Source: Thiocapsa bogorovii (GTDB taxonomy: Bacteria; Pseudomonadota; Gammaproteobacteria; Chromatiales; Chromatiaceae). Taken from it: DNA of 64,000 bases. A model generated the notes under the pieces. The model was not told the origin of the DNA. It was given only the letters and a program-made list of their open reading frames with translations, and made no database searches. Shown here in pieces: positions 9,092 to 19,000 of the stretch (position 1 is its first letter; every line of letters begins with the position of its first letter). Location of the stretch: the NCBI RefSeq assembly GCF_021228795.1, contig NZ_CP089309.1, forward strand, positions 2,418,001 to 2,482,000. The letters run 5' to 3'. Made by a program: the position numbers and the translations under genes.

Positions 9092-10534
9092 TTGCCCCCG
9101 ACCTCGACTCATCCTTTCCCGGATTTTTCCCGCACCCGTATCCTGGTGGCCGGCGACCTGATGCTCGACCGCTATTGGAGCGGTGCGACCCGTCGGATCT
9201 CGCCTGAGGCCCCGGTGCCGGTAGTGCACGTCGCGCGGCTGGAAGACCGCCCGGGCGGTGCGGCGAACGTGGCGCTGAACCTCGCCGCGCTGGGTTGCCA
9301 GGTCACACTGACGGGCGTGACGGGCAACGACGAAGCCGCCGATGTGCTGGCCGCACGACTCGATGTGCAAGGCATCCACACCCGCCTACACAGACGCGCG
9401 GATGTCCCCACCATCACCAAGCTGCGCGTCTTGAGCCAGCATCAACAGCTGATCCGGCTGGATTTCGAGGCGCCCTTGACGCCGCTCGGCGACGACCCGC
9501 TTCCGGCGTTGGTCTCCGAGGAGCTCGATGCCTGCGACCTCTTGGTCCTTTCGGACTATGCCAAAGGGACGCTTGCCGACCCGCAACGTCTGATCGCGCG
9601 CGCGTTGGCGGACGGTAGACCCGTACTTGTGGATCCCAAGGGACTGGATTTCATACGCTACCGAGGCGCTACACTCCTGACCCCGAATCGGGCCGAGCTG
9701 GAAGCGATCGTCGGTGTCTGTGCCGATGATGTCGCGCTGATCGAGCGGGGCCAGCGACTGCGTGCGGAGCTCGACCTGGAGGCCATGCTGGTCACCCTCG
9801 GCGAGCGCGGCATGCTGCTGCTGCGCCCGGACAGCGCAGCACTGCACCTGCCGACACGGGCCCGCGAGGTCTTCGACGTGACCGGTGCCGGCGACACCGT
9901 GATCGCGACCTTGGCCGCCGCGCTGGGCGCGGGTGTCGCACTCGACGAGGCCTGCGCGCTGGCCAACTGCGCGGCGGGTATCGCGGTCGGCAAGTTGGGC
10001 ACCGCGACGGTCGCCGCGCGCGAGCTGGAGCGCGCCTATCAGGGCAGCGAATGGCATACGGTGCTGGACCAAGAGGCACTGCTCGACGCGATCGAGGCCG
10101 CACGCGCTGCCGGCGAGCGGATCGTGATGACCAACGGCTGCTTCGACATCCTCCACGAGGGCCATGTCGCCTATCTTCAGCAGGCCAAACGGCTCGGCGA
10201 TCGATTGGTCGTCGCGGTCAACGACGACGCCTCGGTGAGCCGACTGAAGGGTCCCGAGCGACCGATCAACGGGATCGAGCAACGCATGGCCGTGCTCGCC
10301 GGTCTCGCCTCGGTCGACTGGGTCTGCGCCTTCTGCGAGGACACGCCCGAGGCACTCATCTGCCGGGTCAAACCGGATCTGCTGGTCAAGGGCGGAGATT
10401 ACCGACCGGATGAGATCGCCGGGGCGGACTGCGTCCGCGCCAACGGCGGCGAGGTGCGCGTCCTCGACCTGCTGCCCGGGCGCTCCACGACACGGATTCT
10501 CGGCGCGATTCGGGCGGCCCCGCCACAGACCTGA
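9092..10534 (+). CDS. hldE: Bifunctional heptose-7-phosphate kinase / heptose-1-phosphate adenylyltransferase
   Basis: HldE makes ADP-heptose for the LPS inner core. The N-terminal domain (about 1–320) is a ribokinase-type sugar kinase with GGAANVALNLAALG, LVDPKGLDF and the anion hole VTGAGDTVIATLAAALGAG. The C-terminal domain (about 340–480) is a nucleotidyltransferase with TNGCFDILHEGHVAYL and VKGGDYRPDEIAG. Length (about 480) fits the fused enzyme. The start is uncertain: TTG at 9092 has GGAG 6 nt upstream; TTG at 9080 is in the same frame. It is followed 54 bp later by waaA, another LPS core gene. Confidence 0.95.
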   Translation: MPPTSTHPFPDFSRTRILVAGDLMLDRYWSGATRRISPEAPVPVVHVARLEDRPGGAANVALNLAALGCQVTLTGVTGNDEAADVLAARLDVQGIHTRLHRRADVPTITKLRVLSQHQQLIRLDFEAPLTPLGDDPLPALVSEELDACDLLVLSDYAKGTLADPQRLIARALADGRPVLVDPKGLDFIRYRGATLLTPNRAELEAIVGVCADDVALIERGQRLRAELDLEAMLVTLGERGMLLLRPDSAALHLPTRAREVFDVTGAGDTVIATLAAALGAGVALDEACALANCAAGIAVGKLGTATVAARELERAYQGSEWHTVLDQEALLDAIEAARAAGERIVMTNGCFDILHEGHVAYLQQAKRLGDRLVVAVNDDASVSRLKGPERPINGIEQRMAVLAGLASVDWVCAFCEDTPEALICRVKPDLLVKGGDYRPDEIAGADCVRANGGEVRVLDLLPGRSTTRILGAIRAAPPQT

Positions 10535-10588
10535 GCCCGTGCAGACTCGCCGACCCGTGCCGCCGCACACGGAGACAACCCCTCGCAG

Positions 10589-11851
10589 ATGACCCGACGC
10601 ATCTATACGCTCCTGCTGCGCCTGCTGCTGCCGCTCGCGCTTCTTCGCCTCTATTGGCGCAGCCTCAAATCCCCCGCCTATCGGCGGCGGGTGTCGGAGC
10701 GGCTCGCGCTCGGCCCCGCAGCTCCTGCAACTCAGATCTGGATCCATGCCGTTTCGGTCGGCGAGGTTCAGGCCGCCGAGCCTTTGATCCGGCGCATGAT
10801 CGATCGCGACCCACCCCTGTCGGTGCTGGTGACGACCACCACACCGACAGGCGCCGAGCGGCTGCGCGAGCGCTTCGGGGACAGCGTGGCCCACCGCTAC
10901 ACCCCTTACGACCTTCCCGGAATCCTCGACCGATTCCTGGAGCGAACAAACCCGGCCCTGCTGATCGTCATGGAGACCGAGATCTGGCCCAACACCCTGG
11001 CGGCCTGCGCAACGCGCGGGATCCCGGTGATCCTCGCGAACGGCCGGCTCTCGGAACGATCCGCTCGGGGCTATGGACGGTTCGCGTGCCTTACGCGCGA
11101 GGCGCTGCAGGGCTTCGATCTGATCGCGGCCCAAGCGGAACCCGACGCCCGGCGCTTCGTCGCATTGGGGGCCGATCCGGATCGGGTCCAGGTGACCGGG
11201 AGCATCAAGTTCGACCTGCGCCAACCGGCGAGCCTGCTCGATCAGGCCGAAGCAATGCGGCGCACCTGGGGAGGGCAGCGTCCGGTGTGGGTCGCGGCCA
11301 GTACGCATGAGGGAGAGGACGGACCCATCCTCGCCGCTCATCAGCGTATTCGAACGGTCTTTCCCGAGGCCCTGCTGGTCCTGGTACCGCGCCATCCAGA
11401 GCGCTTCGATCGCGTCGCCGAGCTGGTGACACGGCAGGGTCTGACGCTCGCCCGTCGCAGCCGCCAAGAGCCGTGCACGCCGAGTACCGCGGTGTTTCTC
11501 GGCGACACCATGGGAGAGCTTCCGGTTTTCCTCGCCGCCGCCGACGCGGCCTTCATGGGCGGCAGCCTGGTGCCGACCGGCGGTCACAACCTCCTGGAGG
11601 CGTCAGCGGCGGGCGTTCCAGTCGCCATCGGCCCGCATCACTTCAACTTCGCGGCCATCACACAATTGCTGTGCACCGAGGAAGGGGCGGTCGAGATCGC
11701 CGACTCGGAAGCGCTGGCGCGACTCATGATCGCCTGGCTGAGCGACGCCACCGAGCGTGCGCGCATCGGCGAGAACGGCCGTCGCGTCGTCGAGGCGAAT
11801 CGCGGCGCACTCGATCGACTCATGGCCGTGATCGAAGCCCGCTTAACGTAG
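10589..11851 (+). CDS. waaA: 3-deoxy-D-manno-octulosonic acid (Kdo) transferase
   Basis: WaaA (KdtA, GT30) adds Kdo to lipid A on the inner face of the cytoplasmic membrane. The 420-residue length is typical. An N-terminal hydrophobic anchor (LLLRLLLPLALLRLYW) is followed by the GT30 signatures WIHAVSVGEVQAAEPLI, ETEIWPNTLAACA, ILANGRLSERS, VTGSIKFD, and the C-terminal PTGGHNLLEASAAGVPVAIG and GPHHFNF that bind the CMP-Kdo donor. It is co-directional with hldE, so together they supply the LPS inner core. Confidence 0.96.
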   Translation: MTRRIYTLLLRLLLPLALLRLYWRSLKSPAYRRRVSERLALGPAAPATQIWIHAVSVGEVQAAEPLIRRMIDRDPPLSVLVTTTTPTGAERLRERFGDSVAHRYTPYDLPGILDRFLERTNPALLIVMETEIWPNTLAACATRGIPVILANGRLSERSARGYGRFACLTREALQGFDLIAAQAEPDARRFVALGADPDRVQVTGSIKFDLRQPASLLDQAEAMRRTWGGQRPVWVAASTHEGEDGPILAAHQRIRTVFPEALLVLVPRHPERFDRVAELVTRQGLTLARRSRQEPCTPSTAVFLGDTMGELPVFLAAADAAFMGGSLVPTGGHNLLEASAAGVPVAIGPHHFNFAAITQLLCTEEGAVEIADSEALARLMIAWLSDATERARIGENGRRVVEANRGALDRLMAVIEARLT

Positions 11852-11931
11852 ACGCGAGGGTCATGCGGATCAACCGAGGGCGAGGGATGTTCCGACCGAG
11901 GGCGCGAGCCGTGATCGGCCGCCCCGGCGCA

Positions 11932-12519
11932 TCAATCCGCTGACTTGAACAGCGACAACACCTCTCGGAACTGGGCGTCGGTCGAGTCACCGAGCCACTC
12001 GAAGCCGACCGACTCGGTGCAGACGACCTGCGTTCCGGCATGGCGCATGCGTTCCAGCACGTTCTGCTTGAACGCGGTCCTGCGCGAGATGATGGCATCG
12101 GCCGGAACAAACACCTGATACCCCCATCGCTGGAGCCCCGAGACGGTCTGGACGATACAAATGTGCGCCTCCATGCCCACGACGATCAACTGACGCCGGT
12201 CGGGATGGGCGGAGATGTTGCGCTCGAATCCGGGCGCGGTGCAGCAAGAGAACGCGGTCTTCTCGGTCGGATCCGCGCCCTCCGGCATGTTCCCGCGGAT
12301 GCTCGCCATGACCGGCCCGAGTCCTTTGGAGTTGTGCTGGGTCGCGATGACCGGGATCCCGAGGAGCTTCGCGGCCGACACCAGCCGATTGATATTCCCG
12401 ACGACCAAGTCCAGCTCGTCGGCAGGCATTGCATGCGCCAAACGCTCTTGGGCGTCGATGATCAGGAGCTGGGAAAAGGCCCTCTGACAGAGTGGCATCT
12501 GCGCTTGATGGGTACTCAT
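11932..12519 (-). CDS. Isochorismatase-family cysteine hydrolase
   Basis: A 195-residue isochorismatase-like hydrolase (YcaC type). The expected Asp–Lys–Cys triad is visible: LLIIDAQERL (Asp about 21), PTEKTAFSCC (Lys) and VVGMEAHICIVQTV (Cys about 116). An alpha/beta Rossmann-like order is retained up to the C-terminal helix. The start ATG is supported by GAGGA 6 nt upstream. Substrate unknown; relatives act on small amides. It converges with waaA. Confidence 0.9.
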   Translation of the reverse strand: MSTHQAQMPLCQRAFSQLLIIDAQERLAHAMPADELDLVVGNINRLVSAAKLLGIPVIATQHNSKGLGPVMASIRGNMPEGADPTEKTAFSCCTAPGFERNISAHPDRRQLIVVGMEAHICIVQTVSGLQRWGYQVFVPADAIISRRTAFKQNVLERMRHAGTQVVCTESVGFEWLGDSTDAQFREVLSLFKSAD

Positions 12520-12663
12520 AGCATGTCCTCGCGATATTGTTATTGGGTCGCCCGTGGCTGAAATCGCCCATGACGCGGGGGAGTGTGCGTCAGTTTCCCG
12601 ACGGGAATCAAGGAAAAAGCGGCCTCCGGTTCGAGCCGCGCGTGGACAGATGCCGGCGCGCGC

Positions 12664-12984
12664 TCAGTAGACCGGCATCTCCGGATCCAGATCATGCGCC
12701 CATGCCGCAACGCCTCCGTCCAGATTGACCGTGCGCGTAAAGCCCTGCTGCTCGAGGAAGCGCGCAACCTGGTAACTGCGAATGCCGTGATGGCAGATCA
12801 CGACGATCTCTCGATTCGGATCCAGCCGTGCCAATGCCCCCGGGATCTGCCCCATCGGAATGGAGACGGAACCCTCGATCCGACAGATCTGGAACTCCCA
12901 CGGCTCCCGGACATCGAGCAAGACCGGCGGCTCGCCGTCCGCGGCCAACCACTGCGCAATCTCTCGAGGCCCCATTCGACGCAT
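12664..12984 (-). CDS. Single-domain rhodanese (GlpE-like sulfurtransferase)
   Basis: A 106-residue stand-alone rhodanese. LLDVREPWEFQICRIEGSVS is the CH2A-like segment. The active-site loop is VICHHGIRS, with Cys about 64 in a six-residue C…R loop that would carry the persulfide. LDGGVAAWAHDLDP ends the domain. It probably moves sulfane sulfur in the cytoplasm. It lies downstream of the pcm-like gene on the same strand, separated by a palindromic element. Confidence 0.93.
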   Translation of the reverse strand: MRRMGPREIAQWLAADGEPPVLLDVREPWEFQICRIEGSVSIPMGQIPGALARLDPNREIVVICHHGIRSYQVARFLEQQGFTRTVNLDGGVAAWAHDLDPEMPVY

Positions 12985-13114
12985 CGCTAACCCCCGTATT
13001 CAAACAAGCCCGCACGGCACGCGTTCCGAGGCTCGACTCTACCGGCCCTCGGCACGCAGCAACCAGCCTCCGGGAAACGCGCCATCAATCATTCGATCGC
13101 CTTTTCAAATTCTC

Positions 13115-13201
13115 CTGAACCGCGTCCGCTGAAACGCCCGCCGATTGAGACGACAACGAGCCCACACGCAACCCCCGCATGACACACCAGACGCGGTTCA
13201 G
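13115..13201. repeat. 87-bp palindromic element, CTGAACCGCGTC arms
   Basis: Perfect 12-bp arms CTGAACCGCGTC (13115–13126) and GACGCGGTTCAG (13190–13201) enclose 63 unrelated bases. The pcm-like gene (minus strand) ends 6 bp away, and its TGA lies in a partial extra copy of the arm (CTGAACCG). Confidence 0.85.
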
Positions 13202-13207
13202 CACGGT

Positions 13208-13873
13208 TCAGAACTCGAACGCATTCGCCTCGGCGGCGTTTTGCAGGGCAAGCGTCGAGGTCTCGAACAGCCCCTCTCGGCGAAAATCGCGTTCGCCGAC
13301 ACGGGTCACGAGCAAGGCCTCCATCACAGGCTCGATCCCGAGGATGCAGAACAGACGCCCGCCCGGGGCCAGTTGCCCCTGAAGCAGCGGCAAGGCAGCC
13401 TCGGTGGGCATCGATCCGGTCGCGACGATCACGTCGAACGGCTCACCCTCGACGGGCTCGCTCAGCGCATCACCCGTGCGGACCTCGATCGACTCGAGCT
13501 CCAGTCCAGCCAAGCGCACCCGCGCCTCCTCGGCCAGGTCGGCATCGATCTCCACCGCGGTCACCCGCCCGCCCAAGCGGTCGAGACAGGCGCTGACATA
13601 TCCCGTCCCCGCACCGATCTGCAGCACCCGCTCGCCGGACTTCACGTCCAGTGCCTGAAGCATGCGCCCCACGACCTTCGGCGCCAACATGCAGGAACCC
13701 GTGCCGATCGGGATCTCGATATCGGCGTAGGCGAGGCCCTGATAAGCGTCGGGCACGAATGCCTCGCGTCGAATCTCCGCCATCACCGAGAGGACCCGGT
13801 CGTCCAGGACATCCCATGGGCGAATCTGTTGTTGAATCATATTGAATCGTGCACGTTCGGCGGTGACTTCCAT
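13208..13873 (-). CDS. Protein-L-isoaspartate O-methyltransferase-like protein
   Basis: A class I SAM-dependent methyltransferase of the Pcm family (221 residues). The SAM-binding motif VLQIGAGTGYVSACL, followed by VTAVEIDADLA, and VIVATGSMPTEA are clear. The substrate loop reads GTGSCMLAPKVVGRML rather than the Ser-containing canonical Pcm sequence. It therefore belongs to the paralogous group often found near tolC or waaA in gammaproteobacteria, and repair activity is uncertain. ATG at 13873 (MEVTAERARFNM) is chosen; the frame is open further upstream but without a better site. Confidence 0.82.
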   Translation of the reverse strand: MEVTAERARFNMIQQQIRPWDVLDDRVLSVMAEIRREAFVPDAYQGLAYADIEIPIGTGSCMLAPKVVGRMLQALDVKSGERVLQIGAGTGYVSACLDRLGGRVTAVEIDADLAEEARVRLAGLELESIEVRTGDALSEPVEGEPFDVIVATGSMPTEAALPLLQGQLAPGGRLFCILGIEPVMEALLVTRVGERDFRREGLFETSTLALQNAAEANAFEF

Positions 13874-14046
13874 CGGATTCGAGTCCTCGTCTTCTTGTTC
13901 TGGGCGGCCGGGAAGCCTACTGAGTTTGGGCGGATCGAGCAACTGGGCGTACCGGTCAGTGGTGAGTGGTGAGTGACATGGGGGCGGCGACGCGTACTGC
14001 GGGTCAAGCGAAAACCCGGCCGGTCATGGTGCGGGGCGCCACAAGG

Positions 14047-16058
14047 TTACTCGACCACCTGCGCATAGCCCTCGCTGCGCACGCCCTGCAGCAAGGAGTC
14101 AACCTCGCTCGTGGAGATGCCGAGCATCTGCAGGGCTTCCGCCCCCAAGCGCAGGCTGCTCTCGATCGCCTCGGGGTAAGCCAGCGTCGCGCCGGCGCGA
14201 ATGAGACTGCCACAGGCTTCCAGGTCCCGCGCGCGGGCGATCACGGGCACCTTCGGATAGGCGGTGCGGATATGCGAGACCGCCCGCAAAGCGGTCGGTT
14301 CGTGATCGATGGTCAGGATCACCAGGGCTGCCTTGTCGATTTGGGCCGCCTCCAAGAGCTCCACATCGCCGATGTCGCCGAAATAGACGGCACGACCGTC
14401 CTGCTCGCCGCGCTCGACATGCGCCGGGTTGGTATCGAAGGCGATGAAGGGAATGTCATTGGCCTCGAGGAGGGTCGCGACCGTATGGCCGACCCGCCCG
14501 TAACCCGCGATCACAACCCGCTTCGCCTGACCATCCGAAGTGGCCGGATACTCGAAGCTCGGCGAGTCCGCCGTTCGGCGCTCAAGGCGCCGCGCAGAGA
14601 CATCGCCGATCCGCACCAGCAAGGGCGTCAGCAACATACTGACCGAGATCACGCTCACCGCGATGACGAAGGTCGCATCGTCGATGACACCGAGCACCTT
14701 GGCCGAGCCGAAGAGGACAAACCCGAACTCCCCGCTCTGAGCCAGCATGAAGGCGACGCGCGTCGCGGTGCCGCGCGGCAACCCGAAGGCCATGCCGATC
14801 AACAAGAGCACGACCAACTTGATGGCCAGGATCACGGCGACGTGCTGGGCGAGCAACACGGGCTGAGCCGCGATCGCCTCCAGGTCGATCGACATCCCGA
14901 CGGCAACAAAAAAGAGGCTCATCAGCAATCCCTTGAAGGGCTCGATCTGGGCCTGGATCTGGAAGCTGAACCGCGACGTCGAGAGCAGCATCCCCATCAT
15001 GAAACCGCCGAGCGCCATCGACAGGCCGGCTTCGTGCATCGCCCCGGCCGCCAGAAAGACTGCCAGCAGCACAACGAGCGTAAAGGCCTCGCGGTTGTGC
15101 TGCCGCAGCAGGTATCTCAGCGCGATCGGCACCAAGTAGCGCCCGAAACCGACGACCAATCCCACCATGCCGGCGACGACGAGGATCTGCTGCCAGAAGG
15201 GGACATCCGATGACAGGGCACCGACATCGGAGAGGATCGGCACGATCGCGAGCAGCGGCACCACCGCCAAATCCTGTCCGCGAGGCATGGAGAGCGGAGC
15301 GAAGCCGAGCGGCCCCCGGTAGGCGTCGGCGCGTGCGTGCCGCCGCAGTGGCGAAGCGGCCGTGGTCGCGAAGCCGCGAAGGCGGTATGCAAAGCGCATC
15401 CGACACGCCGTCGAGCCGTTCGTCGCAGGGCCGTGCGCAGCCCGACCGCGCCCCTCGGGCGCACGTCGTGGCGCAGCGCGGCCCGGAGCGGGGCGAACCG
15501 GGGCCAAAACAGGTCGTCGCCAAGGAGCGAGTCCGTCCGGCGGCAGGAGCCCCCGGACGGATTCACGAGCGACACGCGACTCTCCGGCATCAAGAGGACT
15601 GCAAAGGCGGCTGTCCCGTGGCGGGTGGCCAGATCGGCGCGCTCGTGGAGGGTTTGCATGACCAAAGCCGTCGAGGAGAGCGCCAAGGTCAGCCCCATCA
15701 AGAGCGACGCCCGCCACGAATAATCGTAGAGCGAGATATAGCCTGCCACCAGAAGACCGGAGATCAGAATCTGTGCCGAGCCCATCCCGAAGACCTCGCG
15801 ACGGAGCGACCAGAGCCGCCGGGGCTTCATCTCCAGACCGATCAGAAAGAGCAGCATGACCACGCCCAGCTCGGTGAAGTTGCGCACATCCTCGACTTGC
15901 GCCGTCACCGACGGGCCGGGCGAGTGCGGCCCGACCACGATCCCCGCCACCAGCAGTCCCAGGATCGAACCCAGCCCCAGATGCTTGAACAAGGCAACCG
16001 CGAGCGCCGCCACGGTGAGCAGCGCGATCGCCGAAAGGACAAAGCTGTTGAGCTCCAT
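14047..16058 (-). pseudogene. Kef/YbaL-type K+(cation)/H+ antiporter, broken by an insertion
   Basis: Codons from 16058 to 15591 encode the first helices of a CPA2 antiporter, ending at HGTAAFAVLL. Codons from 15276 to 14047, in another frame, resume exactly at QDLAVVPLLAIVPIL and run through the remaining helices, then a TrkA-N NAD-binding domain (VVIAGYGRVGHTVATLL) and a TrkA-C-like tail. In intact homologues these two stretches are joined by a single residue. The 314 bp between them are not antiporter sequence and shift the frame by two, so no full-length protein can be read. Apart from that both halves look undamaged, pointing to a recent event. The C-terminal part alone might start at an internal ATG, but would lack the first helices. 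Confidence 0.85.
15277..15590. mobile_element. ~314-bp non-coding insertion inside the Kef antiporter gene
   Basis: The boundaries are set by where antiporter homology stops and resumes. The insert is GC-rich and encodes no recognisable protein or transposase. Near its right end GAATCCGTCCGG and CCGGACGGACTC form a near-perfect hairpin (about 15528–15562). The outermost bases show only a weak imperfect inverted match (GGAGAGCGGAGCG against GGAGAGTCGCG). No clear target duplication was seen. It could be a small non-autonomous element; family unknown. Confidence 0.65.
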
Positions 16059-16167
16059 GCTGCGACTCTACCAAATTCCAAAGGGGTTGGATGCGAAGCC
16101 GGACATTCGCCGGACGCGGTATATCCTATAGCGTTCGGTCGGGACATCTCAGGAGAGACAGGACGCC

Positions 16168-17595
16168 ATGCCATCCACCCAACCCAGGCGACCGAGGGTC
16201 GCCGTCGCCGGCGCCAGCGGCTTCATCGGCACCGCGGTCTGCCGCGCACTGACGGACGCCTTTTCGGTTCGGGCGCTCACCCGATCGCCCGCCCGCGCAC
16301 AGACACCCGATCCGGATCGGCGCATCACCTGGCGCCATTGCGATCTCTTCTCCGCGCTCGATCTGGCCGAGGGTCTCGCGGACTGCGATTACGCCGTCTA
16401 TCTGGTCCATTCGCTCGCACCCTCGTCGCGCCTCACGCAAGCCAATCCGCGCGATATGGATCTCATTTTGGCCGACAACTTCGCGCAGGCCGCGGCGGCC
16501 AACAGTGTCAAACAGATTATCGTTGTCGGCGGCCTGATTCCGGATAGCTTCCGGATCTCGCCGCTGTTGTGGAGTCGCCGCGAGGTCGAGCTGGTGCTGG
16601 CCTCGCGCGGGACACCGGTCACGGCGCTGCGGGCCGGACTGGTCGTCGGCGCCGGCGGCTCGGCACCGCGACTGCTGGTCGACCTCGTCCGGCGCCTGCC
16701 GCTGCTCTTGCTGCCGCCGAGCGCCCGTTCGATGACGCGGCCCGTCGCGCTCGTGGATCTTGTTCGGGCCGTACGCCATTGCCTAGGGCGGCCGGAGACG
16801 TATCGGGGCGCATACGACATCGGCGGACCCGAATGCTTGAGCTACGAGGAGATGCTGCGCCGGACGACCGAGGTGCTCGGCCTTCGGAGACGGATCCTGA
16901 CCCTGCCCTGGATGCCGCTCTGGCTGGCCTCGGCCACCGCGCGGTTCTTCAGCGGCGCCCCATCGGCAGTGGTCGGTCCGGCTCTGGAGAGTCTGCCCCA
17001 GGATACGGTGATTCGCGACAACCCGGTGCAGCGTGCGATCGATCGGGATGCAATCCCCTTTCGCGAGGCACTGCGCCTCGCGCTCGACCGAACCGGCCGA
17101 CACCTGCTGCCGAGCCCGCGACAGCCGATCGAGGATCAGAGTCGCGAGCTGATGCGCCGCGCGCGACTCGTGCGTTCCATCCAGAGGGTGATTCTACCTC
17201 CGGGTCAGGATGCGACTTGGGTCGCCGGCAATTATTTCCGCTGGCTCGGCACCTGCTGCTGGCCCATGGTCTGCACCGAGATCGACGAGACGGGGCGATG
17301 CAGCGTCTTCACCCGCCTCCCGCGCCTGCACCTGTTGACGCTGCAATGGCTGGCCGAGGAGAGCGGCCCGCAACGTCAAGTCTACGCCATCGTCGGCGGC
17401 CTCTTGAGTCGACCGGACGGACCCGGGCGCGCACGCTTCGAATTCCAAACCCTGCTCGGCGACCGCTACACCATGGCCGCCATCCACGACTATGCCCCCG
17501 CCCTGCCCTGGTATGTCTACCTCTGGACCCAGGCGGTCGCGCATCTCCTGGTCATGCGGCGTTATCAGCGGCGCCTCGCACGGTTGGCGCGGTGA
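16168..17595 (+). CDS. NAD(P)-binding SDR/epimerase-like protein with C-terminal DUF2867-like domain
   Basis: 475 residues. The N-terminal half is an atypical short-chain dehydrogenase with the dinucleotide motif VAGASGFIGTAVC (about 12–24) and a YLVHSL segment. It resembles the YbjT/NDUFA9 group, which often lacks a full catalytic triad. The C-terminal ~170 residues (from about LPPGQDATWVAGNYFRW) look like a DUF2867-type domain that includes an aromatic membrane-like stretch near the end (ALPWYVYLWTQAVAHLLV). Substrate unknown. It is divergent from the broken antiporter gene, with a 109-bp gap. Confidence 0.75.
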   Translation: MPSTQPRRPRVAVAGASGFIGTAVCRALTDAFSVRALTRSPARAQTPDPDRRITWRHCDLFSALDLAEGLADCDYAVYLVHSLAPSSRLTQANPRDMDLILADNFAQAAAANSVKQIIVVGGLIPDSFRISPLLWSRREVELVLASRGTPVTALRAGLVVGAGGSAPRLLVDLVRRLPLLLLPPSARSMTRPVALVDLVRAVRHCLGRPETYRGAYDIGGPECLSYEEMLRRTTEVLGLRRRILTLPWMPLWLASATARFFSGAPSAVVGPALESLPQDTVIRDNPVQRAIDRDAIPFREALRLALDRTGRHLLPSPRQPIEDQSRELMRRARLVRSIQRVILPPGQDATWVAGNYFRWLGTCCWPMVCTEIDETGRCSVFTRLPRLHLLTLQWLAEESGPQRQVYAIVGGLLSRPDGPGRARFEFQTLLGDRYTMAAIHDYAPALPWYVYLWTQAVAHLLVMRRYQRRLARLAR

Positions 17596-17665
17596 GCTCC
17601 TGCCGCCTGCCTCCGGCCTGTAGGCTCAAAACCGAAGCTGGGGGCTGTGGGCTTGGGGCCGGGGG

Positions 17666-19000
17666 CTACCCTCGCAGATACGGCGTCAGCATCTCCCCGA
17701 GATCCACCCGTGCGCGCAGACGCCGGCACAACATGAAGGCGCCCATGAACTTACGGTGCAGGAACATGGTTTCGGGCGCCGGTACGGTGCTGAAGGCGCC
17801 CGAGTAAAACATGTCGCGACCGCGCGCATAGACACGCTCGAAGAGGTCGGAAACGCCGAAGTCGTAATGCCCCGGGCTGCGCAGCGGCTCGCTGGACATG
17901 CGCAAAAGATCGATCAGGGCGTTCACCTGCTCGCTCGGGTCGTTCGCACCGACATAACCCAAATCGATCGAGGCCGCCCGCATCGCGCCGCGATCGTCGG
18001 CAAGCGCGGCACGGGCCAGACTCCTGTAACGCGCGATCAACTCCGCCGACACGGGAAGCGCCGCGCCGAAATCGAGCAGGACGATGCGTCCGGCGGTCGC
18101 GTCGTAGAGATAATTGCCGAAGTTCGGGTCGGACTGAACGAGACCGAACTCGAAGAGCTCGCGCATGGACAGACGCGTCAACGCCGTCGCGGCACGGTCG
18201 CGCTCCTCGCAGCTGTAGCGGCTATCGGCCAGCCGGTCGACCGGGACACCCTCGGCGAAATCCATCGCCAACACGCGTGTCGTGGAGAGATCGCGATGCA
18301 CACGCGGGACCAAGAAGTCGGGATCCGCACCGACCCCCGCCCCATACGCCTCGAGCGAATCCGCCTCCGCGCCGTAGTCCGCTTCCTGATGGAGCTGACG
18401 GCGCGCACCTTCCAAGTAGGGCGTCAGGTCCACGCCCGCGGGGGCCATCCCGAGGGTGCGCGCCAAGAAGGCGAGGTTGTCGATGTCGCTGTCGATGCTC
18501 TCCCGAACGCCCGGAAACTGGATCTTGAGCGCAAGCCGACGCCCGTCGCGCGTCTCGGCCCGGTGCACCTGCCCGATCGAGGCGGATGCCACGGGAGTGA
18601 ACTCGAACCGCTTGAACCTCGCGTTCCAGCCCGGTCCGTATTCGCGCTCCAAGACCCCGGCGAGCTGGCTCATCGGCATCGGCTCGGCGCGCTCGCGCAA
18701 AGCGCTCATGATCTCTGCAGCCTCGGGCGTGAAGATGTCCGAACCGTCCATCGACATCAATTGCCCCATCTTCATCACAGCACCCCGCATCCGCGCAAGA
18801 CGGTCTGTGAATCGACGGGTGTGCTCGGGCGAGAGCCGGATCCGCGAGGGCTCGGCGCTGCGACGGGTCCGGGCAAGCTCGATCAGGCCCTTCACGCCGA
18901 TCCCTGCGGCGAGATCGCCGGTGGCCCGCCCGAGATGCCAAAGACGACTCAGACGTGTGCTGGGGACGGCCGTGCCGGGTCGGGTCGGTATGCTGGACAT
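17666..19000 (-). CDS. ABC1/AarF (UbiB-like) atypical kinase
   Basis: A 444-residue ABC1-family protein. Hallmarks: the KxGQ motif in MKMGQLMSMDG, an Ala-rich P-loop-like TPVASASIGQVHRAE, the VAIK-like Lys in LALKIQFPGV, the catalytic-loop-like VQSDPNFGNYLYD and the metal-binding LLDFGAAL. Family members act as ATPases or kinases supporting ubiquinone synthesis (UbiB) or related lipid processes. It lacks the C-terminal membrane helices of true UbiB. ATG at 19000 is chosen because GAGGAAA lies about 6 nt upstream. Confidence 0.88.
   Translation of the reverse strand: MSSIPTRPGTAVPSTRLSRLWHLGRATGDLAAGIGVKGLIELARTRRSAEPSRIRLSPEHTRRFTDRLARMRGAVMKMGQLMSMDGSDIFTPEAAEIMSALRERAEPMPMSQLAGVLEREYGPGWNARFKRFEFTPVASASIGQVHRAETRDGRRLALKIQFPGVRESIDSDIDNLAFLARTLGMAPAGVDLTPYLEGARRQLHQEADYGAEADSLEAYGAGVGADPDFLVPRVHRDLSTTRVLAMDFAEGVPVDRLADSRYSCEERDRAATALTRLSMRELFEFGLVQSDPNFGNYLYDATAGRIVLLDFGAALPVSAELIARYRSLARAALADDRGAMRAASIDLGYVGANDPSEQVNALIDLLRMSSEPLRSPGHYDFGVSDLFERVYARGRDMFYSGAFSTVPAPETMFLHRKFMGAFMLCRRLRARVDLGEMLTPYLRG

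Noticed and set aside
9386-11587. A long minus-strand open frame (733 codons) opposite hldE and waaA
   Set aside because: It is antisense to two clear LPS genes; long antisense frames are common in high-GC DNA. Its translation is low-complexity and matches no family.
14047-16074. Programmed frameshifting or recoding in the Kef antiporter gene
   Set aside because: The two frames are separated by about 314 bp of foreign sequence, not by a slippery site, so an insertion explains it.
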